From assembly GCF_000340215.1 (NCBI RefSeq), contig NW_006921551.1, positions 82,475-146,474 of the forward strand: a DNA stretch of 64,000 bases, written 5' to 3'. Positions within the stretch are counted from its first letter, which is position 1, and each line of letters begins with the position of its first letter. Origin of the DNA: Pseudocercospora fijiensis CIRAD86 (Eukaryota > Ascomycota > Dothideomycetes > Mycosphaerellales > Mycosphaerellaceae). Position numbers and translations under genes: made by a program. This document shows positions 1-10,379 of the stretch, piece after piece. A model generated the notes under the pieces. That model did no database searches, was not told the DNA's origin, and worked only from the letters and a program-made list of their open reading frames with translations.

Positions 1-472
1 ATGCTGCTGCAGACCATTGAGAGCATGGAAGCCGTGTCTTGAGTCGGCAAATCGACAGACTGACCTCGTCCACGATCGTGATGTCCTCAGGCTCATCTTC
101 CGGGTGATGACCAGCGTTCTTGGCGTCGGTGGCATGGGTGGGCTCGGTGGAAGAGTTCTTGGGAGCGTTTGGGACAAACATGTGACGAGCGTGGTGGGCT
201 TTAACGCGAGCTTCCAAGGTCGCTTTCCTAGGCTTCTTCTTGTCTAGGTCGAGGTGTGACAGCGGCTCCGCGATGTCGACGTCGTTGTAGGTGAGGCGGG
301 TGAAATGGGAGCACTTGCTGACTGCCTTTAGGTGTCCATCTACCAATTGTCCGAATACGTTACAGGAATCTGGGCACTTCTTGCGGGTACCAATCACGAT
401 GCTATCGGTGTTGTGGTCGAAACGCTCGTTGATGTAGTGCTCGGCAATGTCCAGCAGCACGGGAGACTCCAT
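1..472 (-). CDS. Hypothetical protein, N-terminal part, runs off the window
   Basis: Reading the minus strand from an ATG at 470-472 gives 157 codons without a stop to the window edge, starting MESPVLLDIAEHY. The frame keeps normal CpA and TpG content and mixed codon use, unlike the repeat block to the right. Near residues 33-60 it has three cysteines (CPDSC and a later KCSHF) spaced as in a small metal-binding or disulphide fold. After that it is basic (DKKKPRK), then rich in His, Ala, Pro and acidic residues. I do not recognise the family. A GTCAGT at the end of a GDEV-like stretch could be an intron donor, so the last ~20 codons before the edge may not all be coding. No signal peptide or membrane segment is evident. 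Confidence 0.6.
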   Translation of the reverse strand, partial: MESPVLLDIAEHYINERFDHNTDSIVIGTRKKCPDSCNVFGQLVDGHLKAVSKCSHFTRLTYNDVDIAEPLSHLDLDKKKPRKATLEARVKAHHARHMFVPNAPKNSSTEPTHATDAKNAGHHPEDEPEDITIVDEVSLSICRLKTRLPCSQWSAAA

Positions 473-657
473 CGTGTCAGTGGCGGTATTTTGTGATGTG
501 AGATAGGGCGAAAGACTGCAAAAGGGGAGATATAGGATGCTCCGGGTGCTGTTTTGTGGCAGATGCTCAGGCTGTTTGTTCTGAACAGTCTGCTGAAGGA
601 GATGGCGAAGAAGGGAGATGACTAGCCCGCCCCAGCGGGAGGCCGCAGGTTCCAAGC

Positions 658-1599
658 TTGCCATCATCAACGGCACCACATCTTCCACGCGTTGGGCAAA
701 ATACGCGCTGTCGCAAAGTCCTCTGGCTCTTGGACAACGATATGTTCGGCGCAATCATTCGCTGGGCCATCGCCGGCGAGATCATTATGCTCGTTTGTCT
801 CGCACTGTCCTGGATGCTAGCCAGAATTCCCAGGGCCGCGAGACTGAAGACATACAGCATTCTGCGCTCCGCTATGAGCGTGCTCTGTGTGGTTGCACTG
901 GGATATCGTATCGTATATGGTCCGCATAGCTCTTTACTATCCAATGAGCCCGCGCCAGTGGTGGATGCATCAACATCGGCCACGCCAACTCCAGCGTCGA
1001 CTTCAGCCTTTCTCAGCGATACATGTGTACCGAAGCCTACCTCAGGCGTGATCATTGAGATCATCAACAGTCTCAAGATCGATCCATCTCTTCCGGCGTC
1101 TGAGTCAAGTATAGTCAAAGTCACTCTCGAAGAGTTCACTGCCGACAGCTATGCCTTGCCGAGCTACCACTATGCAGCAGATCAGGCCGGAGCGCGACTG
1201 CTACAGCACCTCTTGCTACGCTTCCTCGCCAACACTGCGGACGGCGATTTATCTAAGAATCTCGACGAAGGTCTCGCTGAAGCGCTGCAAGAGTCTCGCA
1301 GGTGTCAAGCCGCGTACGACAGATTGCATGGTAAAGATAGTAGTGAGGCGCGGTTGCTGCAGGCACTCAAAGAGTTCGTAGATGTGGTGAAGATGGATAT
1401 ACAGACTGGTTAGCCAACCTTGCTAGGCCTCGGAGAGGAAGATGTGCAGGTCGCATCGGCAGTTATAGGCGAGGGGCAGGCGAAGGTGACAGCCTTATTG
1501 AAAGCGAGTCGCCGTACAGTATGCACGAGTGACCGGCTAGAAATGGTGGACCAGCGTTGGAAAGAGTGGAAGTCGACAGATTCGAAACAGTTGAAGTAG
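658..1599 (+). pseudogene. Membrane-anchored hypothetical protein, interrupted by an in-frame TAG
   Basis: The open frame 658-1413 (251 codons) has two hydrophobic segments near its start (about residues 30-55 and 68-88), a Pro/Ser/Thr-rich linker, then a soluble helical part. A second in-frame ATG at 742 sits just before the first membrane segment and may be the true start. At 1411-1413 the frame meets TAG, yet the same frame stays open for 61 more codons to a TAG at 1597-1599. That downstream part looks protein-like (amphipathic, Glu/Lys/Trp-rich, e.g. DQRWKEWKS). TAG could be a mutated CAG or TGG, both CpA/TpG to TpA changes. Alternatives: the gene truly ends at 1413, or a 41-bp GT-AG intron (1409-1449) removes the stop but changes frame. 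Family not recognised. Confidence 0.5.
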
Positions 1600-2797
1600 G
1601 TGGAGGTAGAAGGAAAAGCGTGAAAGCGTGGGGGGGAATAGAATTTCGGAGGTAGTTCTGGTGGAGCGGACACAAGAGAGGCATAATGAGAGGCTGGTCG
1701 AGTCCGCGAATTACAAGCCAAGGCAAAGCCGTGCAGAACCACTGCAGCGCCAACAAAATTTTCACCCGACCGCTTCTCCACCTCGACCATTCCATTCCCG
1801 CTGCCATCTGCCAAGTGTGCCATCTCTCGTTTGCCGACTGACTCCATTGTCTGAAAAGCGGCCTTTGCATTCACTTCCATTTTCACTCTTTGTGCAGAGT
1901 TGGTTTCTTGTTGCTAGTGAAGGACATAAGGGCGGGAGTCGGGCAGGAAACCTATAGTCGCCTAGATACCTCTACTCGACTTTGGACACCAATGAACCTA
2001 TACTTTCGGTGATGATTTTGCACTCTCGATGGTTGTCGATTCCGGCGAAGAAGCGGCGGTCGGTCGAGAGTTGCTAGCAGCAGCACAGCGGAAAATGGAC
2101 AATGCGCTGTGTTTAGTGTCGCCGCTACGGCTAATTAACGAAACCTAAGCTTTTGAACAAATCTGCAAGTGGAGCCAAAATGGAAGGTTGTCTAGCCACA
2201 CGCTTATAAGGCTGCTCATTAGGAGTGCTTCTAATCAGTGCTGTGAATTAAGACCGCGGAAGGTAGGGAGGCGAGTGATAGGAATGGATTGCTAGTATTA
2301 ACAAGGACGAGAGGTTATAGCAAGAAAGGAAGTTTCAGATAATAAGACGTTTTGGGGGTTGAGGGCTTTGCTGGATTATAATTTGGTTGCTTTCTAACGA
2401 GAGCCTTGATTGTAGGAGAGGTATTGATTGACTACATGTGTAGCATCTTATCGCTCGAAACCGAAGCTTTTCCTTTTTTTATGTGCCTTTCGCGACCTTG
2501 TGCCGTAATCCTCGGTAGCGCTGCTAGATTGAAAAGCAAAAACTCCATCTAGCATTCTATAAATCCGTCGCTTATAGTGTACATAGTGTCAATCGCCGAT
2601 AATCACCTCTACAAGTCCAGAATGTCGCTAGGATAGATGATGTCGTCAAAGGTCGCATGCAGCGCAGTATAAGCGTCTGCGGTGCTCAGATCCTCCTTGT
2701 CGTCTGCGTCATCGAAGATGTCGCGGCCGCTTTACATTGGGTGGCGCCATCGCGCTCGACCTATGTCAGCTTCCTCAACGCAATCGATCATCTCCAT
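1600..2797. other. Intergenic DNA, no supported gene
   Basis: This stretch has normal CpA/TpG content. It holds only short overlapping frames on both strands that do not look like protein. A mildly AT-rich part lies at about 2,150-2,600. I see no RNA gene and no repeat in it. Confidence 0.5.
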
Positions 2798-3875
2798 CTA
2801 AAACATCTTCAGAGCCGAGGTCACGTCGGTAGCAGTGCGGATGCGGGAATCGCCAGGGTTGGCAGCTTGGAAGGTCCAGCCGTTGGCGAGATAAGTGCGC
2901 AGAGTTGCCTCCGCCTCTGAGTGGGCCTGGTCACTTTCCATCCAGAAGTGACCGCGACGGTGGCTCGCTTCGTTCCAGTACAGACATGCAGCGCCGACTC
3001 CAGTGATGACGCATTGGTGAACAGAAGTATGAGACTTCATGATGATTTCTATAGGCGTGTCGCCAGTGGGGATGTGCAATCGCACCATCCTCCATAACGC
3101 GATCGCCTCGCAGCACAGTCAGCCGGCCAGATGATGATTCGTTCACGGACCCAGGACCGTGTGGAATCACTCGCACCCCGTCTGGAGATACCGCCGTCCC
3201 TGTCCACATCAAGCCTGGCTAGCCATGGACAACAATGATGCTGCCATTCGGCAACTGCACACTGAACGTGCAGTAACTATTCTGCGAGCGCTTAGTGTCC
3301 AGCATATCCAACAGCGAAGCCACAGCTGGGAGCGTCTCTTCACCGACATCTTGATGCGCTAGGAGCTGCTTGAACTCATCTTCACTCACGTGCTTGACGC
3401 GAGGTTCAGCAGCGATCATAAGCATTTTAAGATCGTCCCAGACCCCAGCAAATCGGTATCCCCAGGACTTCAGCAGTCTCAGCAGACGACCGTACGCGTA
3501 AGGGCTAGCTGGAGTGTAGAACTCCCATTCATCGTCCAGGCCGCATTCGGGTAGCTAATAGCCGAGAGCTCGACTGCTAGCGATCATGATATTGTGTGTC
3601 GCCATGCTCTCCAAGAGCACCTCTGGCTCTGGGAAAGCTAATCTCAGATACTCGAATATTGGCGCACAACTGGGTGACTGCTTGTACATCAGCGACGCCG
3701 TATCACAAGCGTACGAACGCCTTACCTGGAGTTTACTGAAGCCCTTGAAGGCTAGTCCTGGTCCGTTCTCATTTAGGCGGGAGCCCTCACCAGTCTTTGA
3801 GCCAAGCAGCTCTGGGAGTGCTGGAGCTTGCTATGGCGCCTTACTGGTTGGAGAATCTCCTTCTTTTCCTAGCAT
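2798..3875 (-). pseudogene. Fungal hypothetical protein (GSRA / DWDFY-like family), broken by three TAG codons and a frame break
   Basis: From an ATG at 3873-3875 the minus strand reads as one protein. A 48-bp intron (3678-3725) has a good donor GTAAGG, a CTGAT branch-like site and a CAG acceptor. The product contains MATHNIMIASSRALGY, then DDEWEFYTP, and near the end VHQCVITGVGAACLYWNEAS. From memory this resembles a large uncharacterised family of fungal proteins with GSRA.., DWDFY and CFI.G.GA..MYY signatures; no function is known to me. In-frame TAG codons lie at 3831-3833, 3555-3557 and 3219-3221. Around 3,085-3,100 the frame shifts, either by a one-base indel or by a 40-bp intron of weak consensus. 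All three stops are explained by CpA or TpG to TpA changes. The terminal TAG is at 2798-2800. Confidence 0.6.
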
Positions 3876-3910
3876 CTGTAGGGACCTGCCCAAATCTCTT
3901 ACGTAGGAGC

Positions 3911-4930
3911 CTATGCGGGAGTTGGGGACGAGATTGAAGATGAAATTGACCTCATAGAAGCCTTGCGAGGCGCTCCACGAAGTGCAGCTGTGCCGAGACG
4001 TGCGTGCATGCCGCTGGTGAAGCGGCTGCCAGTGCGACTCCCCTTGGCTTGAGGGCTGCGAACCTGATCGCTAGTGGTGCCCATGCTGGGTCCAGCAGTC
4101 TGCTGGTCGTTGCCGGTGTAGGAGGGAGTGACAGGTGTTGGAGACAAAGGCGAGGAACGAACGGCTGGTGATGGTTTCCATCTCCCCGGTTGTTATGGCT
4201 CGCAGGTGCTGGAGGAAGATGTGCGTATTCGCAGACTGTCGCTGTACTTCCTGCGTAGAGTCAGCTTGTGTCGTCGCAACTGCTTCTGCCGCCTGCTGTT
4301 CTACAACTTCTTTCTCCCTAATCAGCCGAGTGGCGCGTTGTTCAGCGTCGGTTGCCCGCAACTCTGCGGACTCGGCTCGGGAGATCGTCGCTGCCGTGTT
4401 GCCAACAAGCCGGAAGTCCTCCTTTTACGAGTACGGTTCCACAGGGCAATCCTCAATCTCGCGCCCACGCTCTCGCTCAAAGTCATCGTCATCTTCATCT
4501 TCATCGTCGGCTTCTGATCATTATACGAGCCGCTGTCACTCAACACATCGCCGAGTCTGTCACCACTCCCTTCACCCTGCGCCGAGTCCGGCCGGGACCC
4601 GTATTCCTCCACACCTTTGTTCCGCTCAAGAATGCTCTTTGCGATCGCCTCCCGCCGCTCGCGAGACGCAGTGCGCTCCTGCTCTCGTTTTCCCGACGAA
4701 GCCAATTCGCGAAGGACATCGTGCAGCGGCTCAAGCACGCTTGCAAATCCAGTCCACATTTCACGGCGAAGTGCCTCGAGCCGCTAAGTGATCTGCTCAT
4801 CACAAGATCGCTTTTGATCAAGTCACAACGCATCTGCCTTGACGATGAAAACCTCGCCTGGCCTATATCTTCTACGGCCGCCTATCGCTGCTCGGACTTC
4901 TACTATCTGCTTCCATATCGCTTAAGCTCT
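3911..4930 (-). pseudogene. Coiled-coil, acidic hypothetical protein, degenerate
   Basis: The minus strand holds an N-terminal helical segment (RREMWTGFASVLEPLHDVL), a charged coiled-coil-like stretch (EQERTASRERREAIAKSIL) and a Gly/Ser/Asp linker. Then come a strongly acidic run of Asp/Glu, a second coiled coil (LIREKEVVEQQAAEAVA) and a Pro/Ser/Thr-rich C-terminal tail ending in TAG at 3911-3913. A 50-bp intron at 4514-4563 (GTGACA donor, CAG acceptor) joins the linker to the acidic run in frame. In-frame TAA at 4425-4427 and TAG at 4784-4786 fit CAA and CAG or TGG to TpA changes. A TGA at 4823-4825 leaves the true start uncertain. The junction near 4,150-4,170 between the coiled coil and the tail needs another intron or indel. 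Not recognised; possibly nuclear or structural, which is only inference. Confidence 0.42.
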
Positions 4931-5050
4931 CAAAATCTTACGTACCGACCTCAAACTTCATCGCGCCGAACGCTCCAAATCCCTCTACTAACGTCGACCT
5001 CCTTACAGACTCTTATCTACCCTACTAGCCCTTTGCTATATATCAATCAT
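4931..5050. other. Boundary between normal DNA and the RIP-mutated block
   Basis: CpA and TpG are still present up to about 5,050 and then almost vanish. No clean terminal repeat marks the edge. The first ATG of the repeat block (5,056) follows immediately, so this strip may also hold the promoter of the first element. Confidence 0.6.
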
Positions 5051-5055
5051 TAAGG

Positions 5056-5300
5056 ATGGCCTTTACCGGCTACTTACTCGACTTTTCCTACGAACTTAAC
5101 GATTAGTACTACGACCCCGGCTACGACTTCGAGACCTTAACTATTCTAGAGATTAAAGAGGCGTTAGAGGCACATTGCGTACCTTTTAAGAAGGGTAACA
5201 CTAAATGTGTCCTAATAGCAAAGATTAAGAAACTATACGGATGTATATTAATATATAATAGATAATAGCTATAAGATTATCTTAAGGGCGACTTCGATAC
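5056..5300 (+). pseudogene. SAP-like N-terminal coding relic
   Basis: Reading through TAG/TAA gives MAFTGYLLDF, then LTILEIKEALEAHCVPFKKG followed by a Lys/Ile-rich helix. The pattern of two helices with a short turn rich in Gly and Lys resembles a SAP DNA-binding motif. The assignment is from pattern only. It could be the start of the protein that ends in the PIF1-like helicase about 1 kb downstream. Confidence 0.3.
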
Positions 5301-6389
5301 TACTACGCTATATATTACTATGCTCCGCTAGATCTTAAGTACGCACGATATAAAGTATATCGATACCGCGAAGAAGGATAAAGAGGCTCTTTATAATTCT
5401 TTCTTTAGTAACCTTAGTAAGATACGTGCTTAGCGCCCTCTACTATACGAGCTATTCGAAGATTAGGTTAACGTAGATAACGATACAGACATAGACGACC
5501 TTTCGCATAGTATAGGCGGGTTGCGAATAGATCGCTATACTAGTAGCGCTCCGCCTCGCTCTTAGCGAATAGGCAGCACGTTATTACGACGCCTAAATTC
5601 TTCTCGTAGCTTTCGCCTACGCGATAATACTCCGGTATATACCACTTCGTAAGACTTTATATATAATGTGCCTAACTAATTTTAGACGCTAGCTTTAAGC
5701 ACGTTCTGTAATATACTATCGCTAAACCGATTCTCTCGTAAATCTACTACTACGTCTTCTCTTAGCACGCGTTCTTAAGGCAGTGCTCGCGGCAATCGCT
5801 TTTAGTAGTAGGGAGACGAGAACGACGGATTTTAAGCGCGTTATAGTAGAGGCTATACTACCGGGCTCTGCGGCGAAGATAAGCTAGTAGAATCGCGACA
5901 TCGTCGTCTAAATTTACGTCCTAGACTATAAGCCTATACGACGCTATTAAGGTAGGGACAATTAGTATCGCCTACTCTAAGTCGACTAAGCGAGCGATTG
6001 TTACAATCTCGATATAACGATTTATAAGAGATTGTCGAAACAACGTCGGTCGAGATTCTTAATATTCTTACGAATAGAGGCAACCTTCGTAAGGCTAATC
6101 TTTTAATATAGAACATAGCCGCCGAGTTCTAAGACGCTTACGAAAGTTAAGACTAATTATAAAAATATACGATACTTTGTCTACTCTTTCGACTAGGCGA
6201 GCTTTTAGGTATTTATTTTTCAATCTAAGATTCGAGGGCTATATAGCTAGTTTTTATCTGTTTATAGGCGCTTTAGAGAGATATTAGATAGTATAGGTAG
6301 TATATATTCTATATAAACTCCTATAAGGCCCTAGACATCTTAGAGCTAAGAACTAGGGGTTATTAGTCTCTCGCGTAAAGACTAAGTTA

Positions 6390-7085
6390 TCGCGGACTAA
6401 ATAGGCTACGTTTAATAATGCAATCCGACTCTTTATTACTCGAGAAGAGGTACGCCTATACAAATTTACTACTTTGCGAGATCTTCGTAGACCTATAAAG
6501 ATTCTAGAGGCTAGGTATACTAGTAAGGAAGTAGCTAGCGCTCGCTTCGACTCGGGTAGTAACTTATACGCTAAACTTCGCCTTACTGTATTATAGTTAC
6601 TAAGAATCTCTAGATCGAGAAGGGTATTGTTAATAGTAAGATAGGCATAGTCCGTAGTACTATATAGGCGCCTAATAACGAGTACTACGACCTCTCGGAT
6701 GCCGATATCGTAGCTAGCTAGCCGCTTTGTCTCTTAGTCGAGCTAGATAACTATTATAGGCTATACCTTAACGACGACAAGCCTAATATCGGCTTGCCTC
6801 CGAATATCGTACTAGTAACGCCCTTATGTTATAAGTTTAATACGACCTTCGTTACTAGAGGGAACTTTAACTAGCGTAAGTGTAGCCGTACCTAATTTCT
6901 ATTAATACTAGCCTACGTAATTACTATCTATAAGTCTTAGGGCATAACGCTCGTAATAGTAGTACTAAATATAGCGTAGAAGGACTTCGCTCCCGGATTG
7001 TCGTATATCGCGGTCTCGAGAGTCCTACGAATTAGTAATACTATATTCGAGGAGCCCTTCTCGTACCGTAGATTTTAAGGCAACG
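6390..7085 (+). pseudogene. PIF1-like DNA helicase, C-terminal relic
   Basis: With stops read through, the plus strand shows the typical C-terminal order of PIF1-like helicases. First comes a segment like AIRLFITREEVRLYKFTTLR; then a KGIVN-like block near 6,625; then ILAYVITIYKS followed by a stop where the family has Gln-Gly (motif V); then DFAPGLSYIAVSRVLRI and FEEPFSYRRF near the end (motif VI region). The replaced glutamine (TAG for CAG) fits RIP. The ATPase N-terminal half with the Walker A site was not located. It differs in sequence from the second PIF1-like domain in the Helitron relic at 41,700-43,170, so it belongs to a different element family. Confidence 0.62.
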
Positions 7086-7641
7086 CTATACTACTATCTC
7101 TCGTTATATCGGCTATATACGTCGGCGACCTTAGCGTATTTAGATAGAAGGTATTCCTATGTCTTTATCGCCGCCCTATCTAGATGCCTCCTTAAAGCGC
7201 TAATAGAATAGTAAAGTACTCTAATAGGTTGCTAAGTGCTAGTAATAATACTAGCGATAATAATAAGACTAGCTATAGGGTTAGTAGTAAGGCTAGTAGT
7301 AAGAGTAAGGCGACTATAACGCTATAGAGGAGTACGAGTTAGACTAAGCTATACTACGATTTAGAGTAATAGAATCGGTTAATAAACAAGCGTAAGATGC
7401 TAGTATACGTACGTATATATAGGAAGAGAAACTCCGTCTTCTAGCTATAAATAAAGACGATATAACATCTTAGGAACGCCTAGCTATTCCTTATATCCGC
7501 GGCAACGCTAACCTATTAGCATTTGCTAATAACTTTATACGACTAGCTCGTCCGCTTAACGTTATATAGCGACAGCTTCGTAAGCTTCGTAGCCGCCGTA
7601 GTCCTATTCGGCTACTAGTATAGTCTTAAGACGTAATAATA

Positions 7642-7725
7642 GGTAGAGGCTTGCTACCGCCGTCTACGAATAACTTAGTAATCGGTAGAGGCTTGCTACC
7701 GCCGTCTACGAACAACGACTTTGTA
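7642..7725 (+). repeat. Two-copy 42-bp tandem repeat
   Basis: The unit starting GGTAGAGGCTTGCTACCGCC occurs at 7,642 and again at 7,684, nearly identical. It lies in a low-complexity zone downstream of the helicase relic and is part of the older sequence later cut by element A. Confidence 0.7.
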
Positions 7726-8611
7726 ATAGGCAGAGTACTACCTTAGTCGTCCGCTTCTATAATTGCCGCCGGCGCTAGTAGACGTACTACTATTTAGGTA
7801 CCTATACTACTTACTACCGATACTAACGAGTAGTAGGTTGCCGTATATAACCGTTAGTAGCAGATATACGATCTTTAATAGCAATAACAGTTTCAAATCT
7901 ATAAAAACTAGCGCTAAGACCTAGCTCGGGTAGGATACTTAAGTTAGGAGAATAGGAATACTAATATAATTAAAATTATTAGGATTAAACCGAAGATAGA
8001 TCGCGGCGCTTATCTATTAAGTCTTACTCTTTAACTTCGGTAGGTAGGACGTATTCCTACTACTTAAAACTAGAGGTCTATAACTCTAAAGTCGGCCGTT
8101 CGTTCTACTAAAGCTAGCCTATTAATATATTTACGGGTATAAGTTTAGTTTCCGAGTTAGAATCTAATTTAGGCTCGCCGTACTCTACTTCTAGAACCTA
8201 AACGAGATTAATATTAAGAGCGAAGTGCTAGCCGGCGCTTAGTAACGCGGACAGTCTATACTACTAATTCCTACTATATTTTTCTATCGTAAGCTACCGA
8301 TTAGTAGGTCCGTAATGCGACTATACTCCTATACTACCTAGGCGCCGGATAGGGTTAAAGATATAGATTTATTAATTTTTCCTAATTAACGAGTAGCGAT
8401 AACTTCCTCCTAGTTATAATAGCCTTTACTCCTAGCGTAAACGTTATCTATGCCTATCTAAAGCTATCCCTATTTTCCTACGCCCGGCGGTTTAGATATA
8501 GGGCTTACTAATATCTTCTAATACTTTACTACTAGCGTTAATTTGCTACGTTAATCCTCGCCGTAACTAGAAAGATCGGCTATTATCTAAGCCTACTATC
8601 TAGAATGCGAA

Positions 8612-8829
8612 TGTAAGGGAATGCCCTTCTATACCGCCGAGACCCTTACTAGGCACCTATAAAGCATCCTAGAGGTGCCCCGCCGATGCCCCGAGTTACC
8701 TAACTCTTAGTACTATAGGATAAGGCGCTAATTCCTACCTCGAGAATCGTTCGTTCCTTAGGCGATATCGTTTAATACTAAGACTACTATTTACTCGTAT
8801 TAATACTCCCTATATACTACTTCCTTATA
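8612..8829 (+). repeat. 5' LTR of element A
   Basis: 218 bp, matched by 34250-34467 apart from seven transitions. It starts TGTAAGGG and ends CTTCCTTATA. Preceded by GCGAA (8607-8611). It contains a hairpin-like pair GGCACC ... GGTGCC at 8652-8679. Confidence 0.92.
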
Positions 8830-9029
8830 GAATATCGCCTTAGAATCCTTCTTAGGAGCATAGCCGTACTAAGTACGGCCTCTAAGTAGTAGTAACTACG
8901 TCGTCGGCGCCCGCTAGGCCCCTTCGAGGTGCCTCCGATTAGCCTAAGAGTACTTCTAACTAACGTACCTACTCCCGACGTAGTACTACCTACTTAGTAG
9001 TACTATAGCTCTAAAAGGAAGCGGCAAGC

Positions 9030-10330
9030 TTACCGGCGGAACCGGTATATCGTTATCTAGAGGCAAAGGCCCTAATATTAACTCTCTACTAGAGGATTAG
9101 CTACCTCCCGCGAACCTAAGAGACTAACTCTAGGATAACGAAGAGGAAGACGACGATACTACTCCGGACAATACTATAGGTACCTTAAAGGAACCTCGTA
9201 GCTCCCTTTCTAGCCCTACTAGACCGGCTCCTAATAGACCGGCTCCTAGAAGACCCGACTAAGACCTAGAACGTAGGGCTAATACCTAGCGGACCGTAAT
9301 ATAAAACATCGAACGTGTCTCTCGACTTATCGATAACCTCGATGCTTCCCTACTAGATAATATAGAAGGCTAAGCCTTCGATACTTACGTTTAAAAGCGT
9401 AAGAACCTTATAGAACTTCTTACCTCCTTCGAAACTTATAAAATTACTAGGAAAAGGAAGAGAGCTAAGACTATCGATAAGGACTAAGTCCTTAGTACCT
9501 TATAGGTACCTCTAGTGCCCCCTCGAGATCCCTTAATCGAGCTTTTTAAAAAGGACCTACCCGAGCTCCTTACTATAAACAACTAAGCCTATCTCGAATA
9601 GGCTTTAGTATACGAAGCTCGCTTCTTTTATATAAACTATACGGATCGAGATAGAACTCGACGTACTTTATAGGCTACTAGTAAGATTAAACCCGTAGAG
9701 ATTACTACTACTATCGAACAGAGAGTTTAACTATATATAGATAACTATACCGAGTTTAAGTAGCTTAAGTATAAGGAGCTTATTAAGGATACTATACGGC
9801 CTCCGGCTATATAGCGAGCCGAGAATGCAATAGCCTATTAGGGTGCTTAATATTACGCTAATTAACCGGTAATAAAGTTCTACGCCTATATAAAGAAAGT
9901 CGAAAGTTAGATCGAATATAGGTTTTTAAGAGATAGTTCGTATAAGACTACTCGTATCGACTTCTACTATACTAAGCTTCCGAAGGATATCTAAGCTAAG
10001 ATTATTCGTATTAATAAGCTTATCTCCTTTAAGACTGTTAACGACCTGTTTAACGAAGTATATCGTATCGAGGACTCGGAGTCTATAAAGAAGAAGGACG
10101 CTACTAAGAACGTACGTAACCCTAGCGGCGGTTCCTAATAGGCATTAGGTTCTAGGAATAATACGCCTACTAGTACCTCGAAGGCACCTCTAAAAGGCCC
10201 TAAAGGTAAAGGTAGTAACTAGGGCTAGTTTAGAAACCGCGACTAAGGCTAAGCTTAGGGCGGATTAGTAAACCCGACCTCGTTAATCGTTATCCTCCGC
10301 TAGAGAAGGCTAAGCCTCTACTAGATCGGA
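9030..10330 (+). pseudogene. Gag relic of element A
   Basis: The plus-strand frame, read through stops, gives a charged capsid-like protein (e.g. AKIIRINKLISFKTVNDLF near 9,990-10,050) followed by a Gly/Ser/Asn/Lys-rich tail. That order is usual for Gypsy Gag. No intact zinc knuckle is visible; RIP or divergence could have removed it. It sits directly downstream of the 5' LTR and upstream of the RT. Borders are approximate. Confidence 0.55.
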
Positions 10331-10379
10331 AAATACGAAGCCCTAGTCGCTTCTCTTTCCTTACTACGACTAGGACCTA

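Larger units (their letters stand above)
5051..8611 (+). mobile_element. Degenerate element with SAP-like N-terminus and PIF1-like helicase (left part; split by element A)
   Basis: Heavily RIP-mutated DNA with coding relics on the plus strand. It begins near an ATG at 5,056, carries a PIF1-type helicase end at about 6,390-7,080, and has low-complexity and tandem sequence at 7,200-7,900. Element A is inserted at 8,611/8,612 (target GCGAA), so the continuation of this older sequence lies at 34,473 onward. No terminal repeats were identified, so the class is not certain. PIF1-like helicases are known from Helitrons and also from stand-alone genes. Confidence 0.5.

Noticed and set aside
567..1139. 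Minus-strand open frame of 190 codons
   Set aside because: It overlaps the plus-strand membrane-protein gene and has no hydrophobic or domain pattern of its own; taken as a shadow.
1410..1886. Minus-strand open frames (158 and 135 codons)
   Set aside because: Composition looks like random translation and they run antisense to the extension of the plus-strand gene.
3049..3150. 40-bp intron (GTGAAC ... GCGAG) joining the two frames of the GSRA-like gene
   Set aside because: It would join the frames exactly, but it is shorter than usual, lacks a pyrimidine tract and removes a stretch that looks conserved (LTVLRGDRV). A one-base indel is preferred.
4135..5053. Plus-strand frames of 218 and 233 codons
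   Set aside because: They are antisense to the coiled-coil gene, whose minus-strand reading (heptads, acidic run, intron joining frames) is more convincing.
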